From positions 1 through 64,000 of the forward strand of contig CAYOLQ010000001.1 in assembly GCA_964404825.1 (NCBI GenBank): DNA of 64,000 nucleotides, given 5' to 3'. The stretch's first letter is position 1, and every line of letters begins with the position of its first letter. Shown one piece after another: positions 8,241 through 18,196 of the stretch. The stretch comes from JACJXF01 sp964404825. Lineage in GTDB: Bacteria; Bacteroidota; Bacteroidia; Bacteroidales; GCA-2748055. Under the pieces are notes generated by a model. It was not told where the DNA came from. It saw only the letters and a list, made by a program, of their open reading frames with translations, and did not search any database. The translations under genes were made by a program, and so were the position numbers.

Positions 8241-10889
8241 GTGAAAAAACTTGCAATTAAAGTCTCAAAAGTATTCACATATATTTTTCTGATTCTTATT
8301 CTGCTCATAGCTTTGGGGGTAGGGATTGGGAAAATCTATAAAGAAGATATTCGGAATTATATTATTTCGGAAATAAACGAAGAAATTGATGTTAAAGTAA
8401 ACGTTGCCACAGCAGAATTCTCAGTAATTAAAAAGTTTCCGTTTATCAGTGTTATTCTTACAGAAGTTACTGCTTTATCAGGTAATGAATTCGACAGGAA
8501 TCAGTTTATAGGGATGCAGACCGATACACTTTTTTCAGCATCCAGAATTTATTTGCAGTTTAATCTGATTGATATTCTTCGCAAAGATTATCGTCTCAGA
8601 AGAGTACATGCGGTTAATGGGAACTTATGTATAATGGTCGACAGGGAAGGAGAAACGAATTACCGCATATTTAAACAAAGAACAAACAGCAATCAGGAAA
8701 ATAATCTTACAATTGGATTAGACGGAGTTAAGCTGAACGGTTTTTCATGGCAGTTTCTGAATATTTCAAAAGACATTTATTCTGAAGGTGTTGTAAAAGA
8801 AATAGCCCTAAAAGGTAAGTTTTCACGAAATAATTTTTCACTTAACACATCTGCTTCACTATTCATTGAAAATTTTAACAGGGAAGGAATTGAATACGCC
8901 TCTGGAATTAACCTTAAAACAAGACTGATACTTAGCGTAAATGATTCCGTTTATAAAATTGTGCGAGGTGACCTTTCCCTAAATGACCTGAATTTTAAAA
9001 CCGGCGGTTCCTTTTCAACCGGAGTCAATACAATCCTTTCACTTCAGATTGCAGGGGAAAATCTCAATATTAAATCAATTGTTACAGCACTTCCAATTGA
9101 TATGGGATCTGTAAAAAAATATTCTCCTACTGGAAAAGCTGACATCCTGGCAAAAATAAGCGGAGAAATCAGCAGTATAAAAGCACCATCAATCCGGGCG
9201 GCATTTAAATTTACTGAAGGAAAACTTTTCGTTCCGGACCTTGATAGTTATTTAAGCGGAATTTCACTGAGGGGAACCTATTCAAATGGCTCAAAGCAAA
9301 ACGCGTCAACAAGCCGGCTGCAGCTAAGTGAATATTCAATTAACTACGGAGATAATCAACTTGCAGGTAAATTAGACGTAAATAATTTTATTAATCCATT
9401 TCTTTCTGCATCAGTTTCCGGGACCATTATCGCAAAGGATTTATCAGAATTTCTTAATATTGAAGGCCTTAAGTTGGTTCATGGCTATATTAATCCATCG
9501 CTGAATTTGAATATAAACCTGGGTTCATTTAAAAGTATTAATATTGAAAGAATTTCTGACAAGGGAATAAATGGCATAATTACATTTAATGAAATATCAG
9601 GAAGTATTCCCGGTTTTGAAATTCCGCTTCATTTACTTGAGGGGAATATCAGCATGGAAGACCAAACGTGGAACTCTGATTTTAAAATACTGTTGGGGAA
9701 AAATAGTTTCTCCGCCAGTCTGTCCGTTAACCATTTTTGGGATTATTACTTTCATAAATCTGCAGTCCCGGAAATATCTGGTTCTATTGATGCTGAGTAT
9801 CTTTCTGCAACCGACTTTCTTAAAAAATCCGCATCTTCTGAAGAGACTGATTTTCACTTACCTGATAGTGTTTTTCTTAATTTGTATTGTAAAACCGATA
9901 GCTTTATTTACGGAAAGTTTTTAGCGTCTGAAGCAGAAACATGGTTTAGCTATAAACCAGGGTTGCTTAGTATTTCCTCTATTTCCATGAAAACAATGAA
10001 AGGAACGGTATCGGGGGGAGCCACTCTTATCGCCGATAATCAGGGACAAATGTTACTGAGGACTTCCGGTTTGCTTAAGAAAATAGATATAAATAAGTTG
10101 TTTTACACATTTAATAATTTTGGACAGGATTTTATTGTTGCTGATAATTTGATGGGGAAGGCCTCCGGTACGGTTAATTTTTCATCCCGGATTAACCCAA
10201 AACTGGAGCTCGTGACAAAAAGTGTTACAGCAGAATCTGATTTTGTTATTGAAAATGGCGAATTAATTAATTTTGAACCTGTTAACGAACTTTCTTCCTT
10301 TGTTGAACTTTCCGAACTCCAACATATAAAGTTCTCGACCCTGAAAAACTCAGTTTTGATAAAAGATGAGAAGATTTATATTCCTCTGATGGATATTAAC
10401 TCATCTGCTTTTAATTTAAGCATTTCCGGTACTCATGGATTTGATAATTATTTCGAATACAAGTTACGGCTAAACCTGAATGAGATTCTCGCGGGAAAAG
10501 TTAAAAAGCAAAAAAAGGTAAGCGATGAATTCGGGGTTATCGAAGATGACGGCACCGGAAGAACTAATCTGTATCTTTCAATTGTGGGCACTCCTGATGA
10601 TTTCAAAATCAGGTATGACAAAAAAGAGACGGTAAATAAGATAAAATCAGACCTTCAGGAAGAGAAAAAGTTATTAAAAACGATTCTTAATGAGGAGTTG
10701 GGTTTGTTTAAAAAAGATTCTTTGAGTAATATTAAAAATAATTCGGAAACAGGCAAGTTTATTATGGATTGGGGCGACGAAACTGATGATGTATATGAAC
10801 CAGAAGATAAAAAGCAGGATAAAATCAAGGGTAAAAAAACCCCTGACTATGAAATTGTTTGGGATGAAGAGGACACAGATATAAAATAA
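8241..10889 (+). CDS. AsmA family envelope protein
   Basis: Starts with GTG. One N-terminal membrane segment (about 10-28, VFTYIFLILILLIALGVGIG) is followed by a long, Ser/Asn-rich beta-repeat region, the architecture of AsmA/YhdP-like bridge proteins thought to carry lipids across the periplasm. Recognisable pieces are SVIKKFPFISVILTEVTA near the N-terminus and LNGFSWQFLNISK further in. The C-terminal 90 residues are highly charged (Lys/Glu/Asp) and probably unstructured. Length 882 residues is normal for Bacteroidota AsmA-like proteins. It is followed 12 bases later by a histidine kinase gene. Confidence 0.8.
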   Translation: MKKLAIKVSKVFTYIFLILILLIALGVGIGKIYKEDIRNYIISEINEEIDVKVNVATAEFSVIKKFPFISVILTEVTALSGNEFDRNQFIGMQTDTLFSASRIYLQFNLIDILRKDYRLRRVHAVNGNLCIMVDREGETNYRIFKQRTNSNQENNLTIGLDGVKLNGFSWQFLNISKDIYSEGVVKEIALKGKFSRNNFSLNTSASLFIENFNREGIEYASGINLKTRLILSVNDSVYKIVRGDLSLNDLNFKTGGSFSTGVNTILSLQIAGENLNIKSIVTALPIDMGSVKKYSPTGKADILAKISGEISSIKAPSIRAAFKFTEGKLFVPDLDSYLSGISLRGTYSNGSKQNASTSRLQLSEYSINYGDNQLAGKLDVNNFINPFLSASVSGTIIAKDLSEFLNIEGLKLVHGYINPSLNLNINLGSFKSINIERISDKGINGIITFNEISGSIPGFEIPLHLLEGNISMEDQTWNSDFKILLGKNSFSASLSVNHFWDYYFHKSAVPEISGSIDAEYLSATDFLKKSASSEETDFHLPDSVFLNLYCKTDSFIYGKFLASEAETWFSYKPGLLSISSISMKTMKGTVSGGATLIADNQGQMLLRTSGLLKKIDINKLFYTFNNFGQDFIVADNLMGKASGTVNFSSRINPKLELVTKSVTAESDFVIENGELINFEPVNELSSFVELSELQHIKFSTLKNSVLIKDEKIYIPLMDINSSAFNLSISGTHGFDNYFEYKLRLNLNEILAGKVKKQKKVSDEFGVIEDDGTGRTNLYLSIVGTPDDFKIRYDKKETVNKIKSDLQEEKKLLKTILNEELGLFKKDSLSNIKNNSETGKFIMDWGDETDDVYEPEDKKQDKIKGKKTPDYEIVWDEEDTDIK

Positions 10890-10901
10890 AATATTTTCAA
10901 A

Positions 10902-12062
10902 ATGGCCGCATCGCATAATATTTATGAAAAAAAAACGCGCTGGAAGTTCCTTCTGTTTCTGGCTGCCATTCTGATTGGTTTTCTTTCGTTAACCTATACC
11001 AATTGGCTGGTCAAACAACTTTCGGCTCAGGAAAAAGAAAAGGTTGAGTTATGGGCCGAAGCGGTACGCCAGTTAACCAGCTCTGCAAGTGATGATGTTA
11101 ACCTTAATTTCGTTTTCTCCGTTATTGAAAACAATAATACGGTTCCGGTAATTCTTACAGACAGCTCAGGTACAATAGTTTCTTACAGAAACCTTGATAC
11201 AACGAAGGTGGAACGTAAAAACTACCTTTCGAACCAGCTCAAAAGCATGAAGGAACAAAATGATAGCATTATTATTGATCTTGGTGATGGCGATAAAAAC
11301 TTTATATATTATTCCGATTCAACTGTATTAACCATGCTGATGTATTTTCCTTATGTTCAGTTAGGTGTGATTATACTATTTATCCTTGTCTCATATTTTG
11401 CTTTCAGCTATTCCCGGAAAGCCGAACAAAACAAAGTATGGATTGGTTTATCGAAGGAAACGGCCCACCAGTTGGGAACCCCAACATCTTCATTAAATGC
11501 CTGGGTAGAACTATTAAAACAGGATGTTAATCGGGCCAGCATCGTCGATGAACTTGAAAAAGATGCAAAACGACTGGAAAAAATTACTGAAAGGTTTTCA
11601 AAAATAGGCTCAAAACCAGTACTGATACCGATAAATCTTATTCAAACACTCCAAAATTCTGTTAATTATCTGAAAAACAGAAGCTCTCATAAAATTAGTA
11701 TTGTTATTGATAACCCGCCTCATGAAATCGAAATACCTCTGAATGAGTCGCTTTTCGAATGGGTAATTGAAAACTTATGCAAAAACGCTATCGATGCTAT
11801 GGAAGGTGAAGGAACTATTACAATACGGGTCCAGGATAATACACAAATTGTATATATTGATGTTGTAGATACAGGTAAAGGTATTCCTAAATCAAAACAT
11901 AAAACAATTTTTAAGCCCGGATATACCACCAAACAAAGAGGCTGGGGTCTTGGCCTTTCTCTTTCCAAACGGATTGTTGAAACATATCATGAAGGGAAAA
12001 TCTTCGTTTTAAGTTCTGAACCCGAAAAAGGAACCACCTTTCGTATAGTTATGAAAAAGTAG
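10902..12062 (+). CDS. membrane sensor histidine kinase
   Basis: 386 residues: membrane segment 1 at about 15-37, a short extracytoplasmic loop of about 100 residues, membrane segment 2 at about 145-168, then the kinase core. The H-box reads ETAHQLGTPTSSLNAW (phospho-His near 187), the AHQLGTP form common in Bacteroidota. The N-box is ENLCKNAIDAM, G1 is DVVDTGKGIP and G2 is GWGLGLSLSKRIV. No HAMP domain is evident and no response regulator gene is adjacent, so it is an orphan kinase whose signal is unknown. Confidence 0.9.
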   Translation: MAASHNIYEKKTRWKFLLFLAAILIGFLSLTYTNWLVKQLSAQEKEKVELWAEAVRQLTSSASDDVNLNFVFSVIENNNTVPVILTDSSGTIVSYRNLDTTKVERKNYLSNQLKSMKEQNDSIIIDLGDGDKNFIYYSDSTVLTMLMYFPYVQLGVIILFILVSYFAFSYSRKAEQNKVWIGLSKETAHQLGTPTSSLNAWVELLKQDVNRASIVDELEKDAKRLEKITERFSKIGSKPVLIPINLIQTLQNSVNYLKNRSSHKISIVIDNPPHEIEIPLNESLFEWVIENLCKNAIDAMEGEGTITIRVQDNTQIVYIDVVDTGKGIPKSKHKTIFKPGYTTKQRGWGLGLSLSKRIVETYHEGKIFVLSSEPEKGTTFRIVMKK

Positions 12063-12096
12063 GAATCCCCCTGACTGATTGCTAGTATTAATAGGT

Positions 12097-13359
12097 ATGA
12101 ATTATACAAGAAACGATATAGAATTACTTGCTCCTGCTGGTTCGTGGGAATCTCTGATGGCCGCAATCCAGGGAGGAGCAGATGCAATTTATTTCGGTGT
12201 TGAACAACTTAATATGCGCGCCCGGTCCTCTTTTAATTTCACTCGTGCAGATCTGCCTCGAATTGTTGCAATAGCAAAGGAAAATAAAATCAAAACATAC
12301 CTCACTGTAAATACGGTTATCTATGACCATGAGTTGATTATAATGCGTGAACTAATTGACCTGGCAAAAAAGGAGGGGGTAAATGCAATTATTGCCTCTG
12401 ATCAGGCGGTCCTTGATTACGCGTTTAAATCAGGAGTTGAGGTACACCTGTCTACACAGCTAAATATTAGTAACATAGACTCACTTAGGTTTTATTCAAA
12501 CTTCGCAGATGTTGTTGTTCTGGCAAGAGAACTTAATCTGGATCAGGTTTCGGATATTGCAAAGGGGATTGAGATTCAGGATATAAAAGGACCATCAGGT
12601 AAGCATGTAAAAATTGAGATGTTTGCGCATGGAGCTCTTTGTATGTCCATTTCCGGGAAATGTTACCTTAGTCTGCATACATATAACCATTCTGCAAATC
12701 GCGGAGATTGCCTTCAGGCATGCAGAAGATCATACCTTGTAACCGATACTGAAAGCGGAAATCAACTGGAAATTGATAACGAATATATTATGTCTCCCAA
12801 AGACCTCCTTACGATTCATTTTTTGAATAAAATGCTTGATGCGGGCGTAAGAGTGTTTAAGATTGAGGGACGTGCAAGATCCCCGGAATACGTAAAAACA
12901 GTTACATCCTGTTACAATGAAGCAATACTTTCAATACTTTCAGGCTCATATACTAAAGATAAAATCGGGATTTGGAAAGAGAAACTATCAACGGTTTTTA
13001 ACCGGGGATTCTGGGATGGGTATTATCTCGGACAAAAACTTGGTGAGTGGAGTGAGGTTTACGGGTCGGAAGCTTCGAAACGTAAGACCTATTGTGCCAA
13101 AGTAACGAACTTTTTTGAAAAGATTCAGGTGGCCGAACTTTTAGTGGAAACGGGTGAAATTAATATAAATGATCATGTAATTATTACCGGACCAACCACC
13201 GGGGTCCTGGAGTTCATAATAAAGGAAATACGCATTGATGATAAGCCCGTTTTAAAAGCAGTAAAAGGAGAGCGGTGCAGCATTCCTGTTAATAGTGTTG
13301 TCCGACGATCTGATAAAGTGTACCTGCAGGTCAGTTCTTCTGAAATAACTCTCCAATAA
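12097..13359 (+). CDS. U32 family peptidase / tRNA hydroxylation protein-like
   Basis: I chose ATG 12097 rather than an in-frame TTG at 12079, since the family begins with a short leader and then ELLAPAGS. The N-terminus ELLAPAGSWESLMAAIQGGADAIYFG and the Cys-containing motif SANRGDCLQACRRSY are family hallmarks, as is VFKIEGRARSPEYV. U32 members include collagenase-like peptidases and TrhP-type enzymes that hydroxylate U34 of tRNA; the 420-residue length and Cys motif fit the TrhP/YegQ branch, but the substrate is inference. It ends 2 bases from the convergent gene at 13362. Confidence 0.87.
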   Translation: MNYTRNDIELLAPAGSWESLMAAIQGGADAIYFGVEQLNMRARSSFNFTRADLPRIVAIAKENKIKTYLTVNTVIYDHELIIMRELIDLAKKEGVNAIIASDQAVLDYAFKSGVEVHLSTQLNISNIDSLRFYSNFADVVVLARELNLDQVSDIAKGIEIQDIKGPSGKHVKIEMFAHGALCMSISGKCYLSLHTYNHSANRGDCLQACRRSYLVTDTESGNQLEIDNEYIMSPKDLLTIHFLNKMLDAGVRVFKIEGRARSPEYVKTVTSCYNEAILSILSGSYTKDKIGIWKEKLSTVFNRGFWDGYYLGQKLGEWSEVYGSEASKRKTYCAKVTNFFEKIQVAELLVETGEININDHVIITGPTTGVLEFIIKEIRIDDKPVLKAVKGERCSIPVNSVVRRSDKVYLQVSSSEITLQ

Positions 13360-13361
13360 AC

Positions 13362-14066
13362 CTAATCAAACTTCTGAAGCTCCTGAGAATATCTGGATTG
13401 TAATTGTTTCAGCGTCTCTATCGTTATTCCCGGAGCAAAAATCCGCACAACATCAAGTATGTCCCGACTGTATATTGCAGCAAGAGCTCCGTCAAAATCT
13501 GCAGATGTATTGTTTCTGACAATCTGGGTCAGTTTAAGAAATAATTGCCAGCTCATTTGTTTGGGGATCTCAAAATAATAGGTTGAATGCTCATCTAAAT
13601 CCCTGTATATGCCATTTTCAATTTCCTCAATGGTGAAGTGTTTTTTCAATTGAATTACCGCATCCGCAGAAACGGTTTTCTTTTTTGCAAATTCAATTCC
13701 TTCAGAGAAAAAGCACTTTTGTAAATCACCTATCAACTCATAGTTGTTGAACCCACGGATTCGGATGCAGGGTAAAACATCATTCCTCATGCAGATTTTT
13801 CCGGGTACCGCATCAAATTGATGTGGAAAGTATTTTTTAATAACATGCGCAATTCGTAAAATCTTTTCAGGAGAATACTTAATACGGGTTATTAAAAATG
13901 CTGAAATTGGTTTTGCTTCAGAAGGCATATTTGCGCCATGGTATCCAGGAAATGGCTCTTCAGTTTCCAGTACAAAAGTATTGGTCATGATATGATCTGA
14001 AAGAGTTTTTAATTTCTCTTCTTTTGCCAGACCCCCAAGTGTTTCAATAATTCTGTTGTTTTTCAT
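13362..14066 (-). CDS. unknown cytoplasmic protein
   Basis: I do not recognise this 234-residue protein. It has no signal peptide or membrane segment, is rich in charged residues and Ile/Phe, and carries scattered aromatic and His residues (PFPGYHGANMP near 40-50, FPHQFDAVPGKIC near 83-95). It converges with the U32 gene with only 2 bases between stops. The 92 bases to the next gene's stop contain ATCAGG/CCTGAT half-sites around an AT-rich stretch. A conserved-hypothetical status in Bacteroidota is likely but not demonstrated. Confidence 0.75.
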   Translation of the reverse strand: MKNNRIIETLGGLAKEEKLKTLSDHIMTNTFVLETEEPFPGYHGANMPSEAKPISAFLITRIKYSPEKILRIAHVIKKYFPHQFDAVPGKICMRNDVLPCIRIRGFNNYELIGDLQKCFFSEGIEFAKKKTVSADAVIQLKKHFTIEEIENGIYRDLDEHSTYYFEIPKQMSWQLFLKLTQIVRNNTSADFDGALAAIYSRDILDVVRIFAPGITIETLKQLQSRYSQELQKFD

Positions 14067-14158
14067 AGCGTTATTTTAAGTGATTTCTGAATAAATATAT
14101 CAGGCATTTGATTATTAATCTTGTAACAATTAAATAACCTGATGGTTCAGACAACCTG

Positions 14159-15193
14159 TCAGATTAAGGAATCCTTAATTAAGGTATCAATTATCAGTTT
14201 AGCATTGGTTTTTGCATCCGGGCTTACTACCGGAATATTAACTATGGGCGAATTTTTCTTTTTGGAAAGACCAAAAGTATATGCTTTGTCATAGTACAGG
14301 AGACTGATACGGGCCGCCTCTGCTGTTTTTCCTTCCTCAAGGGCGGTTAATGCCGTCTGTAAATTCACCCCCCCCAATCTCTTTGATAACTTTTCAATGC
14401 AATTCCGCAAGTCTGTTTTTGGGAATACTCCATAGTCATTAACTAAACGGCCTATACGAAGTTCCAGACCCAAATCTAATACAACAAGACAGCTAAGAGA
14501 CATATTCCCAAATAATTCCGGTGGAATGATGTTTTTTCCGATATTTCTGCTCTCATCTTCAATGAATACAGGCCTTTTAAAATCCATCTTTGTCAGCTCT
14601 GCAAATAAATCATTCTCGAATTGTTCATTGGTATTTTGTGGAAGTTCGCCAAGCCATCCGAAAACAGATCCTTTATGTCGGGCAATATTTTCAAGCTTCA
14701 GAACCTGAAATGAGAGTTTCTCAATTTCGTCCAGAATTGCTGATTTTCCGGAACCCGTCATACCACCTATAACAATAAATCTAATTGGTAAAGAGAAAAC
14801 ATTTCGGATGTGGTTGCGAAAAGATTTATATCCGCCTTTTAATACATGACATTGAAGTCCGCATGTTTCAAGTAACCAAGCTACAGAAGCACTACGCATT
14901 CCCCCTCTCCAGCAGTGAATAAGTACCTGTTTGTTGGATGAAAGCTTAATCCCCGTCTCAGCAAGTTTACGTGTTTTTTTACCGGCAAAATCCAGACCCT
15001 CAAGAACAGCTTCTGTCTTCCCTTTCTTTTTGAAAAGAGTACCTACTATTTCCCGCTCATTATCGTCAAACAATGCAAGATTATAAGCCCCTGGTATATG
15101 TCCCTGTTCGAATTCAGAAGGAGAGCGAACATCGATAACCGGAAACCTGTTACTCAGGTCTAAAAACTCAGCCGCTGTAACCAGATTTGACAT
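14159..15193 (-). CDS. mnmH: tRNA 2-selenouridine/geranyl-2-thiouridine synthase MnmH
   Basis: Converts 2-thiouridine at the wobble position of tRNA to 2-selenouridine through a geranylated intermediate, using selenophosphate. The N-terminal rhodanese domain (1-130) carries VIDVRSPSEFEQGHIPGA and the catalytic loop HCWRGGMRS with Cys94. The C-terminal P-loop domain starts with GGMTGSGKSA at about 143-152. Length 344 residues is near the usual 360. selD is not in this window. It lies 47 bases downstream of the hybrid kinase gene on the same strand, possibly co-transcribed. Confidence 0.92.
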   Translation of the reverse strand: MSNLVTAAEFLDLSNRFPVIDVRSPSEFEQGHIPGAYNLALFDDNEREIVGTLFKKKGKTEAVLEGLDFAGKKTRKLAETGIKLSSNKQVLIHCWRGGMRSASVAWLLETCGLQCHVLKGGYKSFRNHIRNVFSLPIRFIVIGGMTGSGKSAILDEIEKLSFQVLKLENIARHKGSVFGWLGELPQNTNEQFENDLFAELTKMDFKRPVFIEDESRNIGKNIIPPELFGNMSLSCLVVLDLGLELRIGRLVNDYGVFPKTDLRNCIEKLSKRLGGVNLQTALTALEEGKTAEAARISLLYYDKAYTFGLSKKKNSPIVNIPVVSPDAKTNAKLIIDTLIKDSLI

Positions 15194-15240
15194 CGGATTT
15201 ATTTAGAAATGAAAAGAATCAGTTTTCGGATTTCCGGAAA

Positions 15241-18084
15241 CTAAATACTCTCAGAAAACCACTTGATAAGAATTTCTTTGATCGCCTCAACTTTAATAGG
15301 TTTTGTGAGATAATCATTGACACCGGCAGCAAATGCTTCTGTCTTTTTCTGCGATTCATCTGAAGCTGTTATAGCAACAATTGGAATACTCGTAGACTTT
15401 TCCCTGATTAACTTTGTGGCTGTAATCCCATCCATATCCGGCATCAGAAGGTCCATGAAAATAATGTCATATGCCTTTTCGGTAAACATTTTCACCGCCT
15501 CAACGCCATTACGGGCGATATCAATTTCAAATCCTAAATGTTTGAGAATACTTTGTGTAACACGCTGATTAATAATATTATCCTCTGCAAGAAGAATCTG
15601 GAGTCTGCTCCTAATCTTATTTATCTGTGGAGCAACCCCCGCATGATCATCCACACCGGTAAAGTTTTCCCTGATAATATTATAGATCTCGTTGGATTCA
15701 AAAGGCTGAATCAGGTAATAATCAATACTCAATGACTTGGCTTTAACATAATTTCCGGGTATGTCATTCGAGCTAATCATAATAACAGGAAACAACTCAG
15801 AAAGCTTGCTTTCCTTTAATTGACGGGCCATGGAGAACCCGTCATGATAAGGCTTATCCATGAGTATTATCAGATGATAAAAATCTTTTTTCTGCTCAAT
15901 ATGAAATACCGCACTGTCAATTGAATTTTCTTCATAGGTTCGGAAACTATAATTAATACCAAACCGATCCAGTAATCGATGAACGGTGTCGTCTTCATCC
16001 TTTACTTTCGTAAGTATTAGAGCAGATATCTGATGATACTTCTGTATGTGTGACATGTCGAAATTCTTAACCAGCTTTGCATTTGAATGCAATTCAATTG
16101 TAAAGCTGAATTTAGAACCCGGAAATTTTGAAGATTTAAATATTGTGGAAGGACTTTCTACCCATATTTGCCCATTCATAAGTTCCACCAGTTGTTTCGA
16201 AATTGCCATTCCAAGACCAGTTCCGCCATATTTGCGTGACACAGAATCGCTTCCCTGTTCATATGAACCAAAAATCTTTTTGAGGTTTTCTCTGGGAATA
16301 CCAATTCCGGTATCTTCAACGTAAAACAACAGATTTATTGATGAATTATATCTATCCATTAAACCGACACCAATAACAATTTTTCCTTCATGTGTGAATT
16401 TAATAGCATTATTTATCAGATTTGAAAGAACCTGCCTAAGCCTTAAAGGGTCCCCAATAAGCCGATCCGGAACATCGGGATGGATATTGGTTTGCAACTC
16501 CAGACCCTTTTCTTCAGCAAGCGACTTAAATATTGAAATGGAAAAGCTTATTTCGTCTGTAAGATTAAACGGGATTTCTTCAAGCATCATTTTCCCCGCT
16601 TCAATTTTTGAGAAATCAAGAATGTCATTAATAATATTTAAAAGTAAATCAGATGATCTTTTTATTATTACCACCTGCTCTTTCTGACTTTCTGAAAGTT
16701 TTCCCCTTAGAAGGTTTTCTGTCATTCCAATTATTCCATTCATGGGAGTTCTGATCTCATGGCTCATCTTTGCCAGGAAATCAGATTTTGCTGTGTTTGC
16801 AGCAGCTTCCTGCTTTCGCGATTTTTCGAGCGGAGACACATCGATTAAAGCAGAAATGGTTAGTTCCTCACCCGCGATCTGTGCTTTTATATCCTTCCTG
16901 TATATCACAATTTCATTTCCGTCTTTTTCGTAATGAATAAAGTGTGTTGAATCAAATGGTGCATTTATTCCATCCTTCAACAAATACTTATTGGATACCA
17001 GAAATTGACTTGCAAGTTTGCTACCCGTAATATCATCATCCTTTTCCAGAAACAACATTTTCTGACCGGTACGGTTGATGTTTTGAATGGTGCCCCGGGA
17101 ATCAATGATCATAATTCCAACAGGAAAATGTTCAACAATCATTTTCAGGGACAATAAATCAGCAGCTCTTTTAACCTGTTTGTGCTTATCGTTATGAATA
17201 TAGCGAAACAGAACACCTATGAGGAAGATCATAACAAGTAAGGACGACATTATCAATATCAGGTTTTGACGAAGGAAAACCGTATTTAACTTACCCGCCT
17301 CGATTGTGAAAACAATGCCCAAATCATTATTAAGTACATTTAAGGGATAAACGGCTGAAATTATTAATCTTTCTGAATTCTCAGAATCTAAGTAATAATG
17401 TTCCAGAACTAATTCTTCTTCTGATACAATTGCAGATGAAATTTTTTCTAAATCCCTGATTTGTATGGAATCAGGAAAATTGCACATCATAACCTGATTA
17501 TTACTTCCTGCCAGCCATTGCCATTGTAGGCCCTGAAGGCGAAATAGCGAGAAAATGGAATTCAGATATTTCTCCAGATTTATTTCAACCACTACATTTC
17601 CGGTTAACTCATTTTCACTAAAAAACGGAAAGTAGCTGGTATAATAACCTTTGTTGTTAACAATGATATCCTTAGATTGCAATTCGTTATAAAACTGCTG
17701 GGGAAAAGTATCAATTACAAGCTCATCATTATCCTTTAGATAAATGCCCAGGTATGCATCCTTATTATCATAAACAGAAATGTTACTTATTAAATTCCTG
17801 TTTTTTGAGTATAAGTCTTCAAGATCATTGGAAATTACCCGAAAAACACGGTCATTTGTAAAAATGTCTGGGAACTGCTGAAAATTTTTAAATAGAATCC
17901 GGGTAAGCTCATTCTCATATGAAGAGATTACTTTTTCAATTTGCGATCCGCAAAGCATTACCTGCTCCGAAATAACAGATTTCTGATAATCTATTATGCC
18001 CTTCCTGAACTTAAAAAAGAAATACAAATTTATACTGACCACAGCAACTATAGCCAGGATAATTATCAGATATAGTTTTTTCAT
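15241..18084 (-). CDS. hybrid sensor histidine kinase with pseudo-receiver and C-terminal receiver
   Basis: 947 residues. Domains in order: membrane segment 4-24, periplasmic sensor of about 250 residues, membrane segment about 275-297, PAS about 315-420, HisKA with SHEIRTPMNGIIGM (phospho-His near 445), HATPase with NLINNAIKF, DTGIGIP and GTGLGMAIS, a first receiver-like domain about 685-800 and a second receiver about 825-945. The second is intact (LLAEDN, FMDLLMPDMDG, LTKPI). The first has lost the acidic pair (LILTKVK), the phosphoacceptor position and the Lys (LIQPFE), so it should be a non-phosphorylatable pseudo-receiver. No output regulator is adjacent. Confidence 0.9.
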   Translation of the reverse strand: MKKLYLIIILAIVAVVSINLYFFFKFRKGIIDYQKSVISEQVMLCGSQIEKVISSYENELTRILFKNFQQFPDIFTNDRVFRVISNDLEDLYSKNRNLISNISVYDNKDAYLGIYLKDNDELVIDTFPQQFYNELQSKDIIVNNKGYYTSYFPFFSENELTGNVVVEINLEKYLNSIFSLFRLQGLQWQWLAGSNNQVMMCNFPDSIQIRDLEKISSAIVSEEELVLEHYYLDSENSERLIISAVYPLNVLNNDLGIVFTIEAGKLNTVFLRQNLILIMSSLLVMIFLIGVLFRYIHNDKHKQVKRAADLLSLKMIVEHFPVGIMIIDSRGTIQNINRTGQKMLFLEKDDDITGSKLASQFLVSNKYLLKDGINAPFDSTHFIHYEKDGNEIVIYRKDIKAQIAGEELTISALIDVSPLEKSRKQEAAANTAKSDFLAKMSHEIRTPMNGIIGMTENLLRGKLSESQKEQVVIIKRSSDLLLNIINDILDFSKIEAGKMMLEEIPFNLTDEISFSISIFKSLAEEKGLELQTNIHPDVPDRLIGDPLRLRQVLSNLINNAIKFTHEGKIVIGVGLMDRYNSSINLLFYVEDTGIGIPRENLKKIFGSYEQGSDSVSRKYGGTGLGMAISKQLVELMNGQIWVESPSTIFKSSKFPGSKFSFTIELHSNAKLVKNFDMSHIQKYHQISALILTKVKDEDDTVHRLLDRFGINYSFRTYEENSIDSAVFHIEQKKDFYHLIILMDKPYHDGFSMARQLKESKLSELFPVIMISSNDIPGNYVKAKSLSIDYYLIQPFESNEIYNIIRENFTGVDDHAGVAPQINKIRSRLQILLAEDNIINQRVTQSILKHLGFEIDIARNGVEAVKMFTEKAYDIIFMDLLMPDMDGITATKLIREKSTSIPIVAITASDESQKKTEAFAAGVNDYLTKPIKVEAIKEILIKWFSESI

Positions 18085-18196
18085 CTACAATTCCACGTAA
18101 TATAAACGGAAAGAAAGCCTTTAAAAATAGTCTTTATTATAATATGCCACAACAATAAATTCAACATTAGCAAAAACTTTGGGAAAAGCAGAAGAT

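Noticed and set aside
13340..14160. tRNA or small RNA in the gaps around 13.36 kb and 14.1 kb
   Set aside because: The gaps are too short or lack cloverleaf features; no CCA end or T-arm was seen. The same holds for the other intergenic gaps in the window.
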